64,000 nucleotides of DNA from an uncultured Alistipes sp. (GCF_902388705.1 NZ_CABMQJ010000002.1:62001-126000), one strand, 5' to 3'; positions 24,075-33,558 are shown, numbered from the stretch's first letter. Program-made: numbers and translations. The notes: a model not told the origin generated them from the sequence alone.

Positions 24075-25508
24075 ATGAAACGCCACTCGACACACCGCAT
24101 AGCCGGCCTTTTGGCCGCATGTCTGATTTCGGCCGTCGCTGTCTACGGCCGTGAGGGAAATCCGGCCGCTTACCGGGACGACGACCGCCTTTGCATAAAG
24201 CTGCCGATCACCGCCGGCATCGACCTCCCGGCCAACGGACAGTTGATCGTCACACCGGTCGTTACCGACGGAGAACACCTGATGCAGCTGCCTCCCGTCG
24301 TTTTCACGGGGCGCATCCGGGAGAAAGTCAATGAACGCAGGGAACGGCTCTACGGCACACCGGCTCTTCCCGAAAATAGTGTCAGCAACACGGTTATCCG
24401 CCGCGGGCGGAAAAACCCGTCGGGGAATACGGTTCTTTTCGAAAAGAAGATTCCTTACGAGCCGTGGATGGCGGGCGGCCGCGTCGTCCTGTACCGCGAC
24501 CTGGAGGGATGCGCCGGACACCGAACGGCACTTCCGCCGCTGGTTGCCGCTGAAATCCCCGCTTCCGTACAACCGCAGCTGTCGTTCCTCGTCCCCGCGG
24601 ACGAACCCAAGCGGCGCAGCGAACAGATTACCGCCGTCGTGCATTTCCCGCAGGGCCGTTCGGTGCTGCTGCGCGGATTTGCCGACAACCGCCGCCAACT
24701 GGCACGTATCGACAGCCTTACGGCCTGTCTGACGACAAACGACACGCTCCGAATCGAGAGCATCTACCTGAAGGGATATGCCTCCCCGGAGGATACCTAC
24801 GCATTCAACACCCGTCTTTCCGCGAACCGTGCGCGGGCCATCCGCAGTTACCTGCAGGAGAATTTCAGACTGGAGGATGCGGAGTTCACCGTCGTCACCG
24901 AACCGGAGGACTGGGACAGCTTGCGACGCTGGGTTGTCCTTTCCGACCTGCCCGCAAGGGACGAGGTGCTGGCCGTAATCGACACGGTATCGGATCCCGA
25001 TGCCCGCGATGCCGGCATCTGGAAAACAGACAACGGCAAAACCTATCTCATGCTGCTGCGCGAAGTCTATCCGCAGTTGCGGCGCGTGGATTACCGCATC
25101 GGATATACGCTGCCTCCGTTCACCGTAGAGCAATGCCGCGAACTGATCGGTTCCCGTCCCGAATGGATGACCCTCGGCGAAATGTGCCGGCTGGCGGAAA
25201 CCTATGCCGTCGATTCGCCCGAAAGGGCGTATGTCTGCGCGGTCGCGCTGGAGTTTTACCCGGACGATCCCTGTGCCTGCAACAACATGGCGGCGCTGGC
25301 CCTGCGGTGCGGCGATATTCAGACAGCACGCCAATGCCTGGCTCGCTGCGCCGAAGCCCCCTGCGCATGGAACAACCTCGGCATCCTGTGTCTTATCGAC
25401 GGCGATACCCGGAAAGCGCAGCATTGCTTCTCGCTCGCTGCGGAAGGGGGTTCCGCGGAGGCGGCATACAACCTGGCCCATTTCGCCGAACTGAACTGCG
25501 AATGGTAA
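24075..25508 (+). CDS. DUF3868/OmpA-like protein with TPR-like C-terminus
   Basis: The 477-residue protein has a signal peptide (IAGLLAACLISAVAVYG). A beta-rich DUF3868-like N-terminal region follows (about 30-180). An OmpA-like segment contains YLKGYASPEDTYAFNTRLSA and NRARAIRSYLQE, the peptidoglycan-association pattern. The C-terminus has helical tetratrico-like repeats (CACNNMAALALRCGDIQTAR, AWNNLGILCLIDGDTRKAQ). Such proteins pair with DUF3575 in fimbrial loci and probably anchor the assembly system to the cell wall. It is the second gene of the operon. Confidence 0.85.
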   Translation: MKRHSTHRIAGLLAACLISAVAVYGREGNPAAYRDDDRLCIKLPITAGIDLPANGQLIVTPVVTDGEHLMQLPPVVFTGRIREKVNERRERLYGTPALPENSVSNTVIRRGRKNPSGNTVLFEKKIPYEPWMAGGRVVLYRDLEGCAGHRTALPPLVAAEIPASVQPQLSFLVPADEPKRRSEQITAVVHFPQGRSVLLRGFADNRRQLARIDSLTACLTTNDTLRIESIYLKGYASPEDTYAFNTRLSANRARAIRSYLQENFRLEDAEFTVVTEPEDWDSLRRWVVLSDLPARDEVLAVIDTVSDPDARDAGIWKTDNGKTYLMLLREVYPQLRRVDYRIGYTLPPFTVEQCRELIGSRPEWMTLGEMCRLAETYAVDSPERAYVCAVALEFYPDDPCACNNMAALALRCGDIQTARQCLARCAEAPCAWNNLGILCLIDGDTRKAQHCFSLAAEGGSAEAAYNLAHFAELNCEW

Positions 25509-25547
25509 AGACCGAATCCGGATTTCAATCACTCTAAAAAATAAAAC

Positions 25548-26621
25548 ATGAAAAAAATTTACAATCTGTTGGTATTTGCGGCTTTCGCCATCGCCGCTGC
25601 CGCATGTTCCGACGACGGCGAGAAAACGGACATTGCCGATTCACCGGCCGGCAACCTGCAATTCATCACCCGGGCGCCGCAGTCGGCTTCGGGCCGCGGC
25701 CCGGTATACAGCGCCGGCGAATTCCGCATCCTGGCGTTCAAAAACACCGGCTCGGAGTATCTCTACATGCGGGACATTCCGCTCGGCGCGATGAATTTCG
25801 ACGGCTCGGCGCTCTCGGGCACGGTGCAGTTTCCCGCCGGCGACTATAAATTCCTGCCCTCTTACGGATTGGTGGCACCGGGCAACTACACATGGCCGGC
25901 CTTTACGGACGCCGCCCTTTCCGACGCGCTCTGCGTGACCCATACCGAAGAGAGTTTTCCGGCGGTATTCATGCTCAACGTACCGCTCGATGCGGTTCCG
26001 TCCTACACCGTGTCGCTCGACGGCCCGAAGCAAACGGTGAACGCCACGCTTCGCCGTGCCGTATCGCGCGTGGACGTGCTTTTCATCCGGGCGGAGAAGG
26101 ATGCCACGACAGGCGTCCATACCGAAAAACCGGGCGATGACATTTTCGGCCCCGAAAAACTGGCCGGGGTGAAACTGGCGTATACCGGCGCCAACAGCCG
26201 GCTGGGCCTTTCGGGCGAAAAGGCAGAGGGACTTTTCGACGTGTCGCACACCATCGCCGTTCCGGCGGAGGCTGTGACGACGGGCACGGGTGCTTCGACG
26301 GTCGTCGGCGCCGAGAAATACGATTTTGAGAACGTACAGCCCGCCGACATTATCGCCGGGTCCGCGCATCTGAAAGGCACCTACCTGATTCCCAATCCCG
26401 ACAATACGGCCACGACCGGATTCTCGATGCAGCTCACCTCGGGCGAAGGCTCGACGCGCACCATCGCCCTGACGGACAAAATTCCCGTCGAGCGCAACAA
26501 GGCGACGCTAATCCGGATTTACGTATTGGGCGATAACGTCTTCACCACGGGTGTCGATTTCGATGTCGAAGTCAATACGGTCTGGGACGGCTCGAATTTC
26601 GTGGACGGAGAGATAGACTGA
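25548..26621 (+). CDS. FimB/Mfa2-like fimbrial lipoprotein 1
   Basis: This 357-residue protein starts MKKIYNLLVFAAFAIAAAAC with a lipobox ending AAAAC. The N-terminal domain contains FITRAP and YSAGEFRILAFKNTGSEYLY. A second beta domain carries NATLRRAVSRVDVLFIRAE, the R-R-A-V-x-R pattern of fimbrillin superfamily subunits. The C-terminus ends FDVEVNTVWDGSN. It is probably a surface-exposed pilin or anchor that polymerises by strand exchange after lipoprotein processing. It lies 39 bases after the OmpA-like gene. Confidence 0.82.
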   Translation: MKKIYNLLVFAAFAIAAAACSDDGEKTDIADSPAGNLQFITRAPQSASGRGPVYSAGEFRILAFKNTGSEYLYMRDIPLGAMNFDGSALSGTVQFPAGDYKFLPSYGLVAPGNYTWPAFTDAALSDALCVTHTEESFPAVFMLNVPLDAVPSYTVSLDGPKQTVNATLRRAVSRVDVLFIRAEKDATTGVHTEKPGDDIFGPEKLAGVKLAYTGANSRLGLSGEKAEGLFDVSHTIAVPAEAVTTGTGASTVVGAEKYDFENVQPADIIAGSAHLKGTYLIPNPDNTATTGFSMQLTSGEGSTRTIALTDKIPVERNKATLIRIYVLGDNVFTTGVDFDVEVNTVWDGSNFVDGEID

Positions 26622-26637
26622 CGAAAGCTGACGAACC

Positions 26638-27591
26638 ATGAAACAGTGCAAACTTACGATGCTCGTCCTGGCGGTGGCCGCCTGCGCGGCCTGCGCGGAG
26701 CCGGAAACGGCCAATACCGTTCCGAACCAGGAAACGACGCGCGTCACGCTGCGACGCGAAGGAGCTGCGGATGTTTCGGTCTACGCTTTCCGCCTGCAGG
26801 GAGAGCGCTTCCTCTTCGACACGCTCTTCCGCGAAGGGTGGACCTCCGACGGCAGGATGTCGGTACGCATGCCGAACGGGCGCTACAAATTCCTGTTCGC
26901 GAGCGGAGCGACCGGCCGGCTCGTCCTCGAACCCGAACCGCTCACACGGCAGACGGCATGGGAGGATGCGTCCTTCGTCCTGCGGGAAAATGCGGAGGTG
27001 CCCGGCACCCGCTGTCCGGCCGACGAACTGTTCCTGCAATACCCCGCATCGGAGGCCGAGGCGATTTATACGGTCGGCGGCATGGATCTGACGGTTCCGG
27101 CAACGCTCCGGCGCGCTGTCTGCCGGATTGAAATATCAGTCAAGCGCGGTTATCACGACGGTACGCGATACGTCGAAGTTCCCTATGAGGGAGCACAATC
27201 CGTACTCGACGAGATCGACCGCATCGAACTCTCGGCCGGGGGCACGGGCCTGCGGGTGAATCCGGCCGGAAGCAGCGGCACGGCCACGGTGGCGGCGAGG
27301 CTCGCAGCAGCCGATTACACGGAACTGACCGACGGCGGATTCATCCGGCTCGAAGGGCCTTTCGTCATTCCGCCCGCCAACGGCGGGGAGGTGGGGCTCG
27401 ACATCTCGGTCGTCCCCGTTTCGGGAGCCGCCCTGCAACCGGTGCGACTGCATCTGGCAGGCCAGGCGGAGCGCAACAAACGCCTCGACATTACACTCTG
27501 GATCACCTCGGGATATCCCGTCATCGGGGTCGAAATACGAACCGCCCCAATCGAACAGGAACAGGAGGGCGATACGGGAATATGGGAATAA
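26638..27591 (+). CDS. FimB/Mfa2-like fimbrial lipoprotein 2
   Basis: The 317-residue lipoprotein starts MKQCKLTMLVLAVAACAACA with a lipobox around CAAC. It has a first domain with VSVYAFRLQGERFLFDTLFR, then DLTVPATLRRAVCRIEISVK, the same LRRAVxR element as its neighbours. A long C-terminal tail, EQEQEGDTGIWE, replaces the WDGSN ending. It is shorter than the first subunit. It is cotranscribed, 16 bases after the preceding gene, and is likely a minor or tip subunit. Confidence 0.78.
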   Translation: MKQCKLTMLVLAVAACAACAEPETANTVPNQETTRVTLRREGAADVSVYAFRLQGERFLFDTLFREGWTSDGRMSVRMPNGRYKFLFASGATGRLVLEPEPLTRQTAWEDASFVLRENAEVPGTRCPADELFLQYPASEAEAIYTVGGMDLTVPATLRRAVCRIEISVKRGYHDGTRYVEVPYEGAQSVLDEIDRIELSAGGTGLRVNPAGSSGTATVAARLAAADYTELTDGGFIRLEGPFVIPPANGGEVGLDISVVPVSGAALQPVRLHLAGQAERNKRLDITLWITSGYPVIGVEIRTAPIEQEQEGDTGIWE

Positions 27592-27604
27592 AAAAACTAT
27601 CGTG

Positions 27605-28714
27605 ATGAAAAGAAATATCCTTTATCGAATCTGCGGGGTGCTGTTTTCGCTCTCGGTGCTGGCGGCCTGCGGGCTGGAAGCACAGGAAGAGTGCCTCCCC
27701 TGCAACGGCAAACTCCGCTACACCGAGCTGCGTCTGGAAGGCACGCCTTCCGCAGCGGGACTCGAAGCCCCGCTCTACCTTTTCCGCCGTGCGGCGGGGA
27801 CACAGGACGGATACCTCTTCGACCGCAGCTACACCTCAATCGCCGACGGGGAAACGCTCAAACTCCCGCTCGCCGAGTTGAAGGCTTCCGACTATCGTTT
27901 CCTGATGGTCGCCCAGCCCCAGGACAGGGAGTGGCTTTCGCTGAACACGGCGGCCGGAACGTCGTTCGCTCCCGGCGTTGCATGGGAGGATTTACGGCTG
28001 GAATGCGCTGCGGGCGGCGCGGCACCGGAAGGGTACGGCGGCTTTACCGATATGAGCGGCGAAGCCATCCTGCGCGACGGGATCATCCGCCTTGCGCTGA
28101 CGCGTATCGCCGGACAGGTGCTTTTCGACATCTTCCGTACGGGAGGTTCGCTTTCACAACCCGAAAGCATCGTTTCGCCCGACGTGAAGTCGGTGATCGA
28201 CCGGGTCGCCCGGATTGAAATCACCTACGAAAGTCCGACCACGGCGCTGCGTTTCGATGAAAACGGAACGCTGGTTCCCGCGGCGTATGCTCCGGAACCG
28301 CTGACACAGACCATCGAGCCCCGGGCAACGGATTTCAGGGTCGCGCTTCCACAGGCGGACAGGGGGCTCGGCGTATACGACGACGGCCTGCGCGGCAGTC
28401 TGCGTATGGAGGGCGCTTACCTGCTGCCGTCCGACGCGCAGCTCCGCGTGAAACTGCGCTTCTCTTATTACGACACGACGCCCGTCTGCGACAACGACCA
28501 CACGGAGGCCCATTCCCCGGCATGTTTCCCGCTGCGCCAGGTTGCGCTCGCCCTTCCGGCAGCCGATGCCGGCACAGGGCTTCCCGTGGGGGCGGATTGT
28601 TATACGGTCAACCGGGTGGGCCTGCGCTGCGACCGCATCATCGACATTCCGGTCGGCGGAGGTATCGAAACGAATTTCGACTGGCAAGGAAACGGTAAAA
28701 ACGCACAGTTATGA
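27605..28714 (+). CDS. FimB/Mfa2-like fimbrial lipoprotein 3
   Basis: It starts MKRNILYRICGVLFSLSVLA (ATG 27605) with a lipobox ending LAAC, 369 residues in all. Fimbrillin-like features include APLYLFRRAAGTQDGYLFDR, RLALTRIAGQVLFDIFRTG and the insertion-rich C-terminal part ending GGGIETNFDWQGNGKNAQL. The C-terminal segment VGLRCDRIIDIPVGGGIETN resembles the last strands of FimB-type subunits. Its stop overlaps the next start as ATGA, so the two are translationally coupled. Confidence 0.78.
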   Translation: MKRNILYRICGVLFSLSVLAACGLEAQEECLPCNGKLRYTELRLEGTPSAAGLEAPLYLFRRAAGTQDGYLFDRSYTSIADGETLKLPLAELKASDYRFLMVAQPQDREWLSLNTAAGTSFAPGVAWEDLRLECAAGGAAPEGYGGFTDMSGEAILRDGIIRLALTRIAGQVLFDIFRTGGSLSQPESIVSPDVKSVIDRVARIEITYESPTTALRFDENGTLVPAAYAPEPLTQTIEPRATDFRVALPQADRGLGVYDDGLRGSLRMEGAYLLPSDAQLRVKLRFSYYDTTPVCDNDHTEAHSPACFPLRQVALALPAADAGTGLPVGADCYTVNRVGLRCDRIIDIPVGGGIETNFDWQGNGKNAQL

Positions 28715-29871
28715 AAAAATATCCAATCCTGTTGTTCTGGGCGGCTTTGCTGACGGGCGGCTGTTCGGACGAACCCTCCGGAAAGCCGTCGGCCGGCGAA
28801 GAGCCCTGTGTCGAAGTCGGCTTCAGGCTGGAAGCCGTCGATACGGACACTTCGCTCGAACCCATGACGCGAGTCACTTCCTACAAGGAGTGGTTCAGCA
28901 ACGCATGCCGCCTGCTGATTCTGAAAAAGGCCGGCACCCGCTGGATTGTGGATGCGACGCAAACCGTCCTGCTGGATACCGATGCGGGGCCGTGGGCCGA
29001 ACTGAAACTCGCGGAGGCCCTTCCGCCGTGCTCGTTCAGTTGCGAACTGCGTCCCGGCGATTATCGAATCGTTGCCGCAATCAACTGGCAGGCGGGTGAT
29101 TGGAACACGGAACTCGTGCCCGGCAAAGTGGTTGCCGACGATGCCGACGCCACGCTGCCTGCACCGCCGCTGATTACCTATTCGATTTCGACACACTGGA
29201 TGAACAGCGGGTACCGGCAGTTGAACCGTGAGGTTTTCGTGGCCGTAGCCGATTTTACGGTGCCCAAAAGCGGTGACCTCCACTCGGCCGGCATGCCGGC
29301 GGTGACGCTGCGGGCCGAGCGGCGCGTAGCGAAGTTCCGTGTCCTGCTCAAAGACAAGCGTTCGCCAGTCAATGAATTCTCGTTCGAAAAGACAGCCCAC
29401 ACCGTCCGGTTACGCTTCACTTCGAAGACGAAGCCCTTTGCCGAGGGAATCGATGCGCTCGGAGGTATGTATTACGGCCCGTCCGGGCTTTACGAACTGC
29501 CGTGGTGCATGTCGACGATGGGGGAGTTCCACGCCTCCAGAACGGGTATGTACCTGATGTGCCAGAGCAATTCGACGGTCTTTTCACCCTTCCTTTTCGC
29601 CGGGCCCGAAGCCGGGGAAGTGCCACTCGAAATAGCGGATATCCACATTTCGGGCGCAAGCGGCGGATTTACATACAAAACGGACGAGGTGTTCACCCGT
29701 ACGCTGTCCTGCAGCACGATTACCGGCATCGTTTTCGAAACGACCGACATCTATGACTATTCGCAGCAGATACTGATTGACTTGGTCGAAGCGGTGGACG
29801 ATGCCGGCATCCCCGAGAATGCAGCGGCGCTTTTCGATCCATTTTACGAGTGGAACGCCATGTCCTATTAA
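28711..29871 (+). CDS. Fimbrial-operon lipoprotein 4 (large subunit)
   Basis: The 386-residue protein starts MKKYPILLFWAALLTGGCSD with a lipobox ending TGGC. It contains ACRLLILKKAGTRWIVDATQ and FSCELRPGDYRIVAAINWQA, then AERRVAKFRVLLKDKRSPVN, again the fimbrillin-type R-R-V-A-x-F pattern. It is the longest of the five and may be a tip adhesin, because its C-terminal half (GMYYGPSGLYELPWCMSTMG onward) does not look like the others. That role is inference. Confidence 0.72.
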   Translation: MKKYPILLFWAALLTGGCSDEPSGKPSAGEEPCVEVGFRLEAVDTDTSLEPMTRVTSYKEWFSNACRLLILKKAGTRWIVDATQTVLLDTDAGPWAELKLAEALPPCSFSCELRPGDYRIVAAINWQAGDWNTELVPGKVVADDADATLPAPPLITYSISTHWMNSGYRQLNREVFVAVADFTVPKSGDLHSAGMPAVTLRAERRVAKFRVLLKDKRSPVNEFSFEKTAHTVRLRFTSKTKPFAEGIDALGGMYYGPSGLYELPWCMSTMGEFHASRTGMYLMCQSNSTVFSPFLFAGPEAGEVPLEIADIHISGASGGFTYKTDEVFTRTLSCSTITGIVFETTDIYDYSQQILIDLVEAVDDAGIPENAAALFDPFYEWNAMSY

Positions 29872-29883
29872 AAACACGAAGCC

Positions 29884-30804
29884 ATGAGAAATTTGTCCTG
29901 TATACCGTTCGCCCTCCTGTGCCTGCTCCTGTCGGTGTCGTGCATCGAGGAGAAGCTCGACGCCTGCCCGCCCCGGGGCGGAAATGTTGCGGTGACGCTC
30001 CGAATCGAGAAGTTCCGGACCCGGCCGCCTTACCGTCCCTCGGATCTGGAACCGCAATTCACCGCACGCATCCATTCGCTCGACTACCTGCTCTATGCCG
30101 ATGGGCGGCTGATTGCACAGGGTCGTGCGGACGACGTTGAGGCGACCGCGGGCGACTGCTACCTCTTCCGCCTCGACACGCTCCCGTTCGGGGCTTACCG
30201 GCTGGCGTTTGCGGCCAATGCCGCGCCGCGCATGATGGCCGGCACCACCGATGCGCCGGAACTCCGCTATATCGTCTATCAGGGGGAGAAGGACGACGAC
30301 GACCATTTCCGCGCTGACCTCCCGTTCGAGGTGACATGTCCCTGCCGCAACGAGTTCGAAACCGTGCTTCAGCGCGTGCACGGCGTGACGCGTTTCCGCT
30401 TTGAAAACTTACCGGCGGAGATTACGTCCGTGGAGGTCGCACTCGACAATATAGGCGAACGCATGCCGCTCTGCGGCGAGCCCGACCGCCCGTGCGAAGT
30501 GTCCAGACGCATTCCCGTGGCGAACCTGGCGACACGCGCGGCCGGCACATACACGCTGGGCACGTTCTGCACCCTGCCCGACATGAAGAGCGCATGGCGG
30601 CTGAAGCTCTACGCTGACGACGCCTCTTCGCCGATTTACGACCGGGTGGTAACGGATACGCTGAACATCGAATGCAACCAGTTAATCGAACTCACGGCCC
30701 GTTTCAAGGAGGGTGATTTCCGGGGGGAGATCGATTTTTCGGTCGACGTCGACACGACATGGGACGGCTCGAACGAAGGCGGCGGCGAAGTTATGCGCAG
30801 GTAA
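29884..30804 (+). CDS. FimB/Mfa2-like fimbrial lipoprotein 5
   Basis: This 306-residue lipoprotein starts MRNLSCIPFALLCLLLSVSC with a lipobox ending SVSC, then IEEKLDACPPRGGNVAVTLR, a classic FimB/Mfa2 N-terminus. It contains YLLYADGRLIAQGRADDVEA, RFRFENLPAEITSVEVALDN and the ending FSVDVDTTWDGSN, shared with lipoprotein 1. FimB/Mfa2 proteins regulate fimbrial length and anchor the shaft in the outer membrane. This gene is the best candidate for that role. It is last in the operon and followed by a hairpin. Confidence 0.82.
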   Translation: MRNLSCIPFALLCLLLSVSCIEEKLDACPPRGGNVAVTLRIEKFRTRPPYRPSDLEPQFTARIHSLDYLLYADGRLIAQGRADDVEATAGDCYLFRLDTLPFGAYRLAFAANAAPRMMAGTTDAPELRYIVYQGEKDDDDHFRADLPFEVTCPCRNEFETVLQRVHGVTRFRFENLPAEITSVEVALDNIGERMPLCGEPDRPCEVSRRIPVANLATRAAGTYTLGTFCTLPDMKSAWRLKLYADDASSPIYDRVVTDTLNIECNQLIELTARFKEGDFRGEIDFSVDVDTTWDGSNEGGGEVMRR

Positions 30805-30982
30805 AGCCCTGCCGCGCAGAACGGCGCGGTTCACCCTGCGGTGAATTTTCGCCTCGACCTTTCCGGATTCGCAGACAGCGGGGCTTCTGCTGTCGGGACC
30901 TTGCGTAAGCGGCCGAAATAAAGCGGCGCAATGCGCCCGCACCCGCATGGGAACGCATCCCCGGCAACCGGGAAAGTAGCGT

Positions 30983-31010
30983 GCAATAAGCCGCCCGGCC
31001 GGCTTATTGC
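30983..31010. terminator. Hairpin between convergent fimbrial and cyclophilin-like genes
   Basis: GCAATAAGCCG (30983-30993) and CGGCTTATTGC (31000-31010) form a perfect stem. There is no clear T-run, so its efficiency as a terminator is uncertain. Confidence 0.5.
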
Positions 31011-31026
31011 CTCCCTCAATCACCTG

Positions 31027-31533
31027 TTATTCCACCAGCTCGAACCGGACGGCAACGCTGCCCGCGCCGACTGCGTCCGGAAGTCCCGATGTGCTGTCCA
31101 GCCGTCCGATCTGCGTATAGCTGTACGAGGTTCGGAATGTTTCGTAGAAAAGCACGATACAGTCGGAGCCGTAAAGCATCAAATCGCCGATACGGATAGT
31201 CCCCGGATTGAACGGGGAGCTCGGCAACCGGCCGGACAGGTAATAATATTTTTCGTTGCCGTTCAGTTCGTCCATAGAAACGCTCATCGGCAACAGGGCT
31301 TTGAATGCACGCGCCGTGGCGTTGTCGGCAAAGGTCGCCGTAAAAGAGGACGATCCGATCGTAAGCTGTAACCGGTTGCCCGGCGGAGGGACGGGTTCGG
31401 GGTCTGGCTGCGGCTCGGGCGCCGGAGTTACCGTGCCGGACGGTACTGGGTCATCATCCGGGCTACACGCCGTGAATCCGGAAGAAGCGGTCACCAACAA
31501 CAGATTCGTAAAAATCATAAACAGACGTTTCAT
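31027..31533 (-). CDS. Cyclophilin-like fold lipoprotein
   Basis: This 168-residue lipoprotein starts MKRLFMIFTNLLLVTASSGF with Cys in TACS, followed by a Pro-rich linker (APEPQPDPEPVPPPGN). A compact domain then contains FTATFADNATARAFKALLPM, NEKYYYLSGRLPSSPFNPGT and GDLMLYGSDCIVLFYETF. This matches the cyclophilin-like fold family, which lacks known prolyl isomerase activity. Its role is unknown. Pro-rich linkers of this type usually present surface domains. Confidence 0.85.
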   Translation of the reverse strand: MKRLFMIFTNLLLVTASSGFTACSPDDDPVPSGTVTPAPEPQPDPEPVPPPGNRLQLTIGSSSFTATFADNATARAFKALLPMSVSMDELNGNEKYYYLSGRLPSSPFNPGTIRIGDLMLYGSDCIVLFYETFRTSYSYTQIGRLDSTSGLPDAVGAGSVAVRFELVE

Positions 31534-31762
31534 GGCGATACTTTTTTAGTGGTAATTTCGAAGAACCGGAAACACGCGCGACGGGTTGCGATACCCCCGA
31601 TACCCGCCGCAAGGGACAGCCGGGTAGCCGGCAGGGGACAGCGGATGCCGAATCCCGCGATAGACACACCGTAAGCGGCCGTTGTTCCCAGATTGGCCGA
31701 GGTCAGGAACAAGCCGTCGGCAAAATCGGGTGCGTGCGGATGACTTTTCCAGGACAAACGGT

Positions 31763-32518
31763 TTAAACAATCGTATAGCCGCCGTCGACGGCGATAGCCT
31801 GCCCGATGATAAAGCTGGCTGCGGGACTGCACAGCCACACGACCGTGGCTGCGACCTCCTCGGGACGGCCGAAACGGCCTATGGGCAACATTTCGACCGC
31901 CTTTTCTTCGACCAGGTCGCCCGAAGCAACCATCTGTTCGACCATCGGCGTAGAGATTGTGCCGGGACATACGGCGTTGATGCGGATACCGCGTTCGGCA
32001 TACTCCAGTGCGGCACTCTTGGTCAGCCCCAGCACGCCGTGCTTCGAGGCATGGTAGGCCGCACGGCCGGGAAGCCCGACCAACCCGCCCAGCGACGAAC
32101 AGTTGACGATGGCCCCGAAGCCCTGACGGCGCATCTGCCGCAGCTCGTATTTCATGCAGAAGAACACACCTTTGAGATTGACGTCCATCACACGGTCGTA
32201 CTCGGCCGTTTCCAGGTCGGCAATATCCGTCACCAGGCTCTGCACGCCGGCATTGTTATAAGCCGCATCGAGCCGTCCGAAACGAGCGACGGTTTTTTCG
32301 ACCGTTGCCTCGACCTGCTTCTCGTCACCCACATTGCAAACTGCGTAATCCGCATCGTACCCGGCATCCGCAAGCCTTTGCGCCGCAGCCCTTACAGCCG
32401 TTTCATTCATGTCGGCCAACATTACCGCATAGCCTGTTTCGGCAAACATCCCTGCCGCAGTTTCACCCATGCCGCTTGCGGCTCCGGTGACCAATGCTAC
32501 TTGTCGTTCCATTATCAT
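31763..32518 (-). CDS. Short-chain dehydrogenase/reductase (SDR)
   Basis: This 251-residue Rossmann protein has the cofactor motif TGAASGMG (10-17 region), NNAG, a catalytic Ser in NCSSLGG, YHASK with catalytic Tyr and Lys, and the ending FIIGQAIAVDGGYTIV. It should oxidise or reduce an alcohol/ketone with NAD(P)(H). The substrate is unknown. It lies 17 bases downstream of the alpha/beta hydrolase gene, so the two probably share a transcript opposite to the AraC regulator. Start is the first or third codon. Confidence 0.9.
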   Translation of the reverse strand: MIMERQVALVTGAASGMGETAAGMFAETGYAVMLADMNETAVRAAAQRLADAGYDADYAVCNVGDEKQVEATVEKTVARFGRLDAAYNNAGVQSLVTDIADLETAEYDRVMDVNLKGVFFCMKYELRQMRRQGFGAIVNCSSLGGLVGLPGRAAYHASKHGVLGLTKSAALEYAERGIRINAVCPGTISTPMVEQMVASGDLVEEKAVEMLPIGRFGRPEEVAATVVWLCSPAASFIIGQAIAVDGGYTIV

Positions 32519-32535
32519 CTTATTTTTGATATTCG

Positions 32536-33558
32536 CTATTGCAGGTTTTCTTTGAAGAACTTTTCCAGCTTGCCGAACGGAATCAAACCTGTACGGTCGT
32601 ACAGATCGACATGACCGGCACCCGGCACGATATACAGCTCTTTGGGTTCGGCGGCGCGCCGGTAAGCGTCTTCGCTGAACTCGCGCGAATGCGCATGTTC
32701 CCCGGTGATGAACAGCATCGGCCGCGGCGAGATGCTCTCGATATCGTTGAACGGATAGAAGTTCATGAATTTCACACTGCCCGTAAGCGTGGGATGCGTG
32801 GTGGTCAGGGACGTAGCCCCCTCGGGCGTAAATTCCCCGCGGGGCGTGCGGTAAAAGCCGTAGAACTCCCGTTCGATCGGCGTGGATTCTTCGGTCAGCT
32901 CGTGCACCGTACCGCCCGTGAGGGCAATCTCTCCACCGAGGAATTCGGCATAACGCTGTTCCGCCACCGCTTCGAGCAACTGTTTGCGCTGCCCGGGCGT
33001 CACGGCATTTTTCAGTCCGTTTCGGCTGGCCGCACCCATGTCATACATACTCACGGTCGCAATGGCTTTCAGCCGCGGGTCGATTTTCGCAGCGCTGATG
33101 GCGAAACTGCCGCTACCGCAAATACCGACCACGCCGATAGCGTTGCGGTCTACGAATTCCCGCGTACCGAGGAAATCCGCAGCAGCGCTGAAATCCTCCG
33201 CGTATACATCCGGCAGGACAGCATTGCGGGGCTCGCCTTCGCTTTCGCCCCAGAATGAAAGGTCGATCGCCAGCGTCACAAAACCACGCTCGGCCAGCTT
33301 CGTGGCGTACAGGTTCGCAGACTGCTCCTTGACGGCCCCCATCGGGTGTCCGACAATAATCGCAGGACGTTTTTCACCCGGCTTCATATCGCCGGGCAGG
33401 AAGAGGTTCGCGCCCACTTTCATCTTATACTGGTTCCGAAAAGAAACCTTTTCGCAGTTCACCGAAGCGCTCCGGTAGAAATTGTCCGCATCCCTCTGTG
33501 CGGAAGAAATGCCGTGCATCATAAAAAATGTCATTGTTAAAATAAAGATTCGTTTCAT
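32536..33558 (-). CDS. Exported alpha/beta hydrolase (dienelactone hydrolase/YcjY-like)
   Basis: The 340-residue protein has a signal peptide (FILTMTFFMMHGISSAQ). Typical features of the fold are PAIIVGHPMGAVKEQSANLY, LAIDLSFWGESEGEPRN and the nucleophile elbow VVGICGSGSFA with Cys where Ser is common. A late Asp/His pair is suggested by ITGEHAHSREFSEDA and VPGAGHVDLYDR. It may hydrolyse an ester or thioester in the periplasm. The gene pairs with the SDR and is divergent from the AraC gene, which suggests they form one regulated unit. Confidence 0.85.
   Translation of the reverse strand: MKRIFILTMTFFMMHGISSAQRDADNFYRSASVNCEKVSFRNQYKMKVGANLFLPGDMKPGEKRPAIIVGHPMGAVKEQSANLYATKLAERGFVTLAIDLSFWGESEGEPRNAVLPDVYAEDFSAAADFLGTREFVDRNAIGVVGICGSGSFAISAAKIDPRLKAIATVSMYDMGAASRNGLKNAVTPGQRKQLLEAVAEQRYAEFLGGEIALTGGTVHELTEESTPIEREFYGFYRTPRGEFTPEGATSLTTTHPTLTGSVKFMNFYPFNDIESISPRPMLFITGEHAHSREFSEDAYRRAAEPKELYIVPGAGHVDLYDRTGLIPFGKLEKFFKENLQ

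Noticed and set aside
31534..31762. Minus-strand frame with LFLTSANLGTTAAYGVSIAG between the cyclophilin-like and SDR genes
   Set aside because: It resembles a beta-strand protein fragment but has no start or context. The evidence is too thin to call a remnant.
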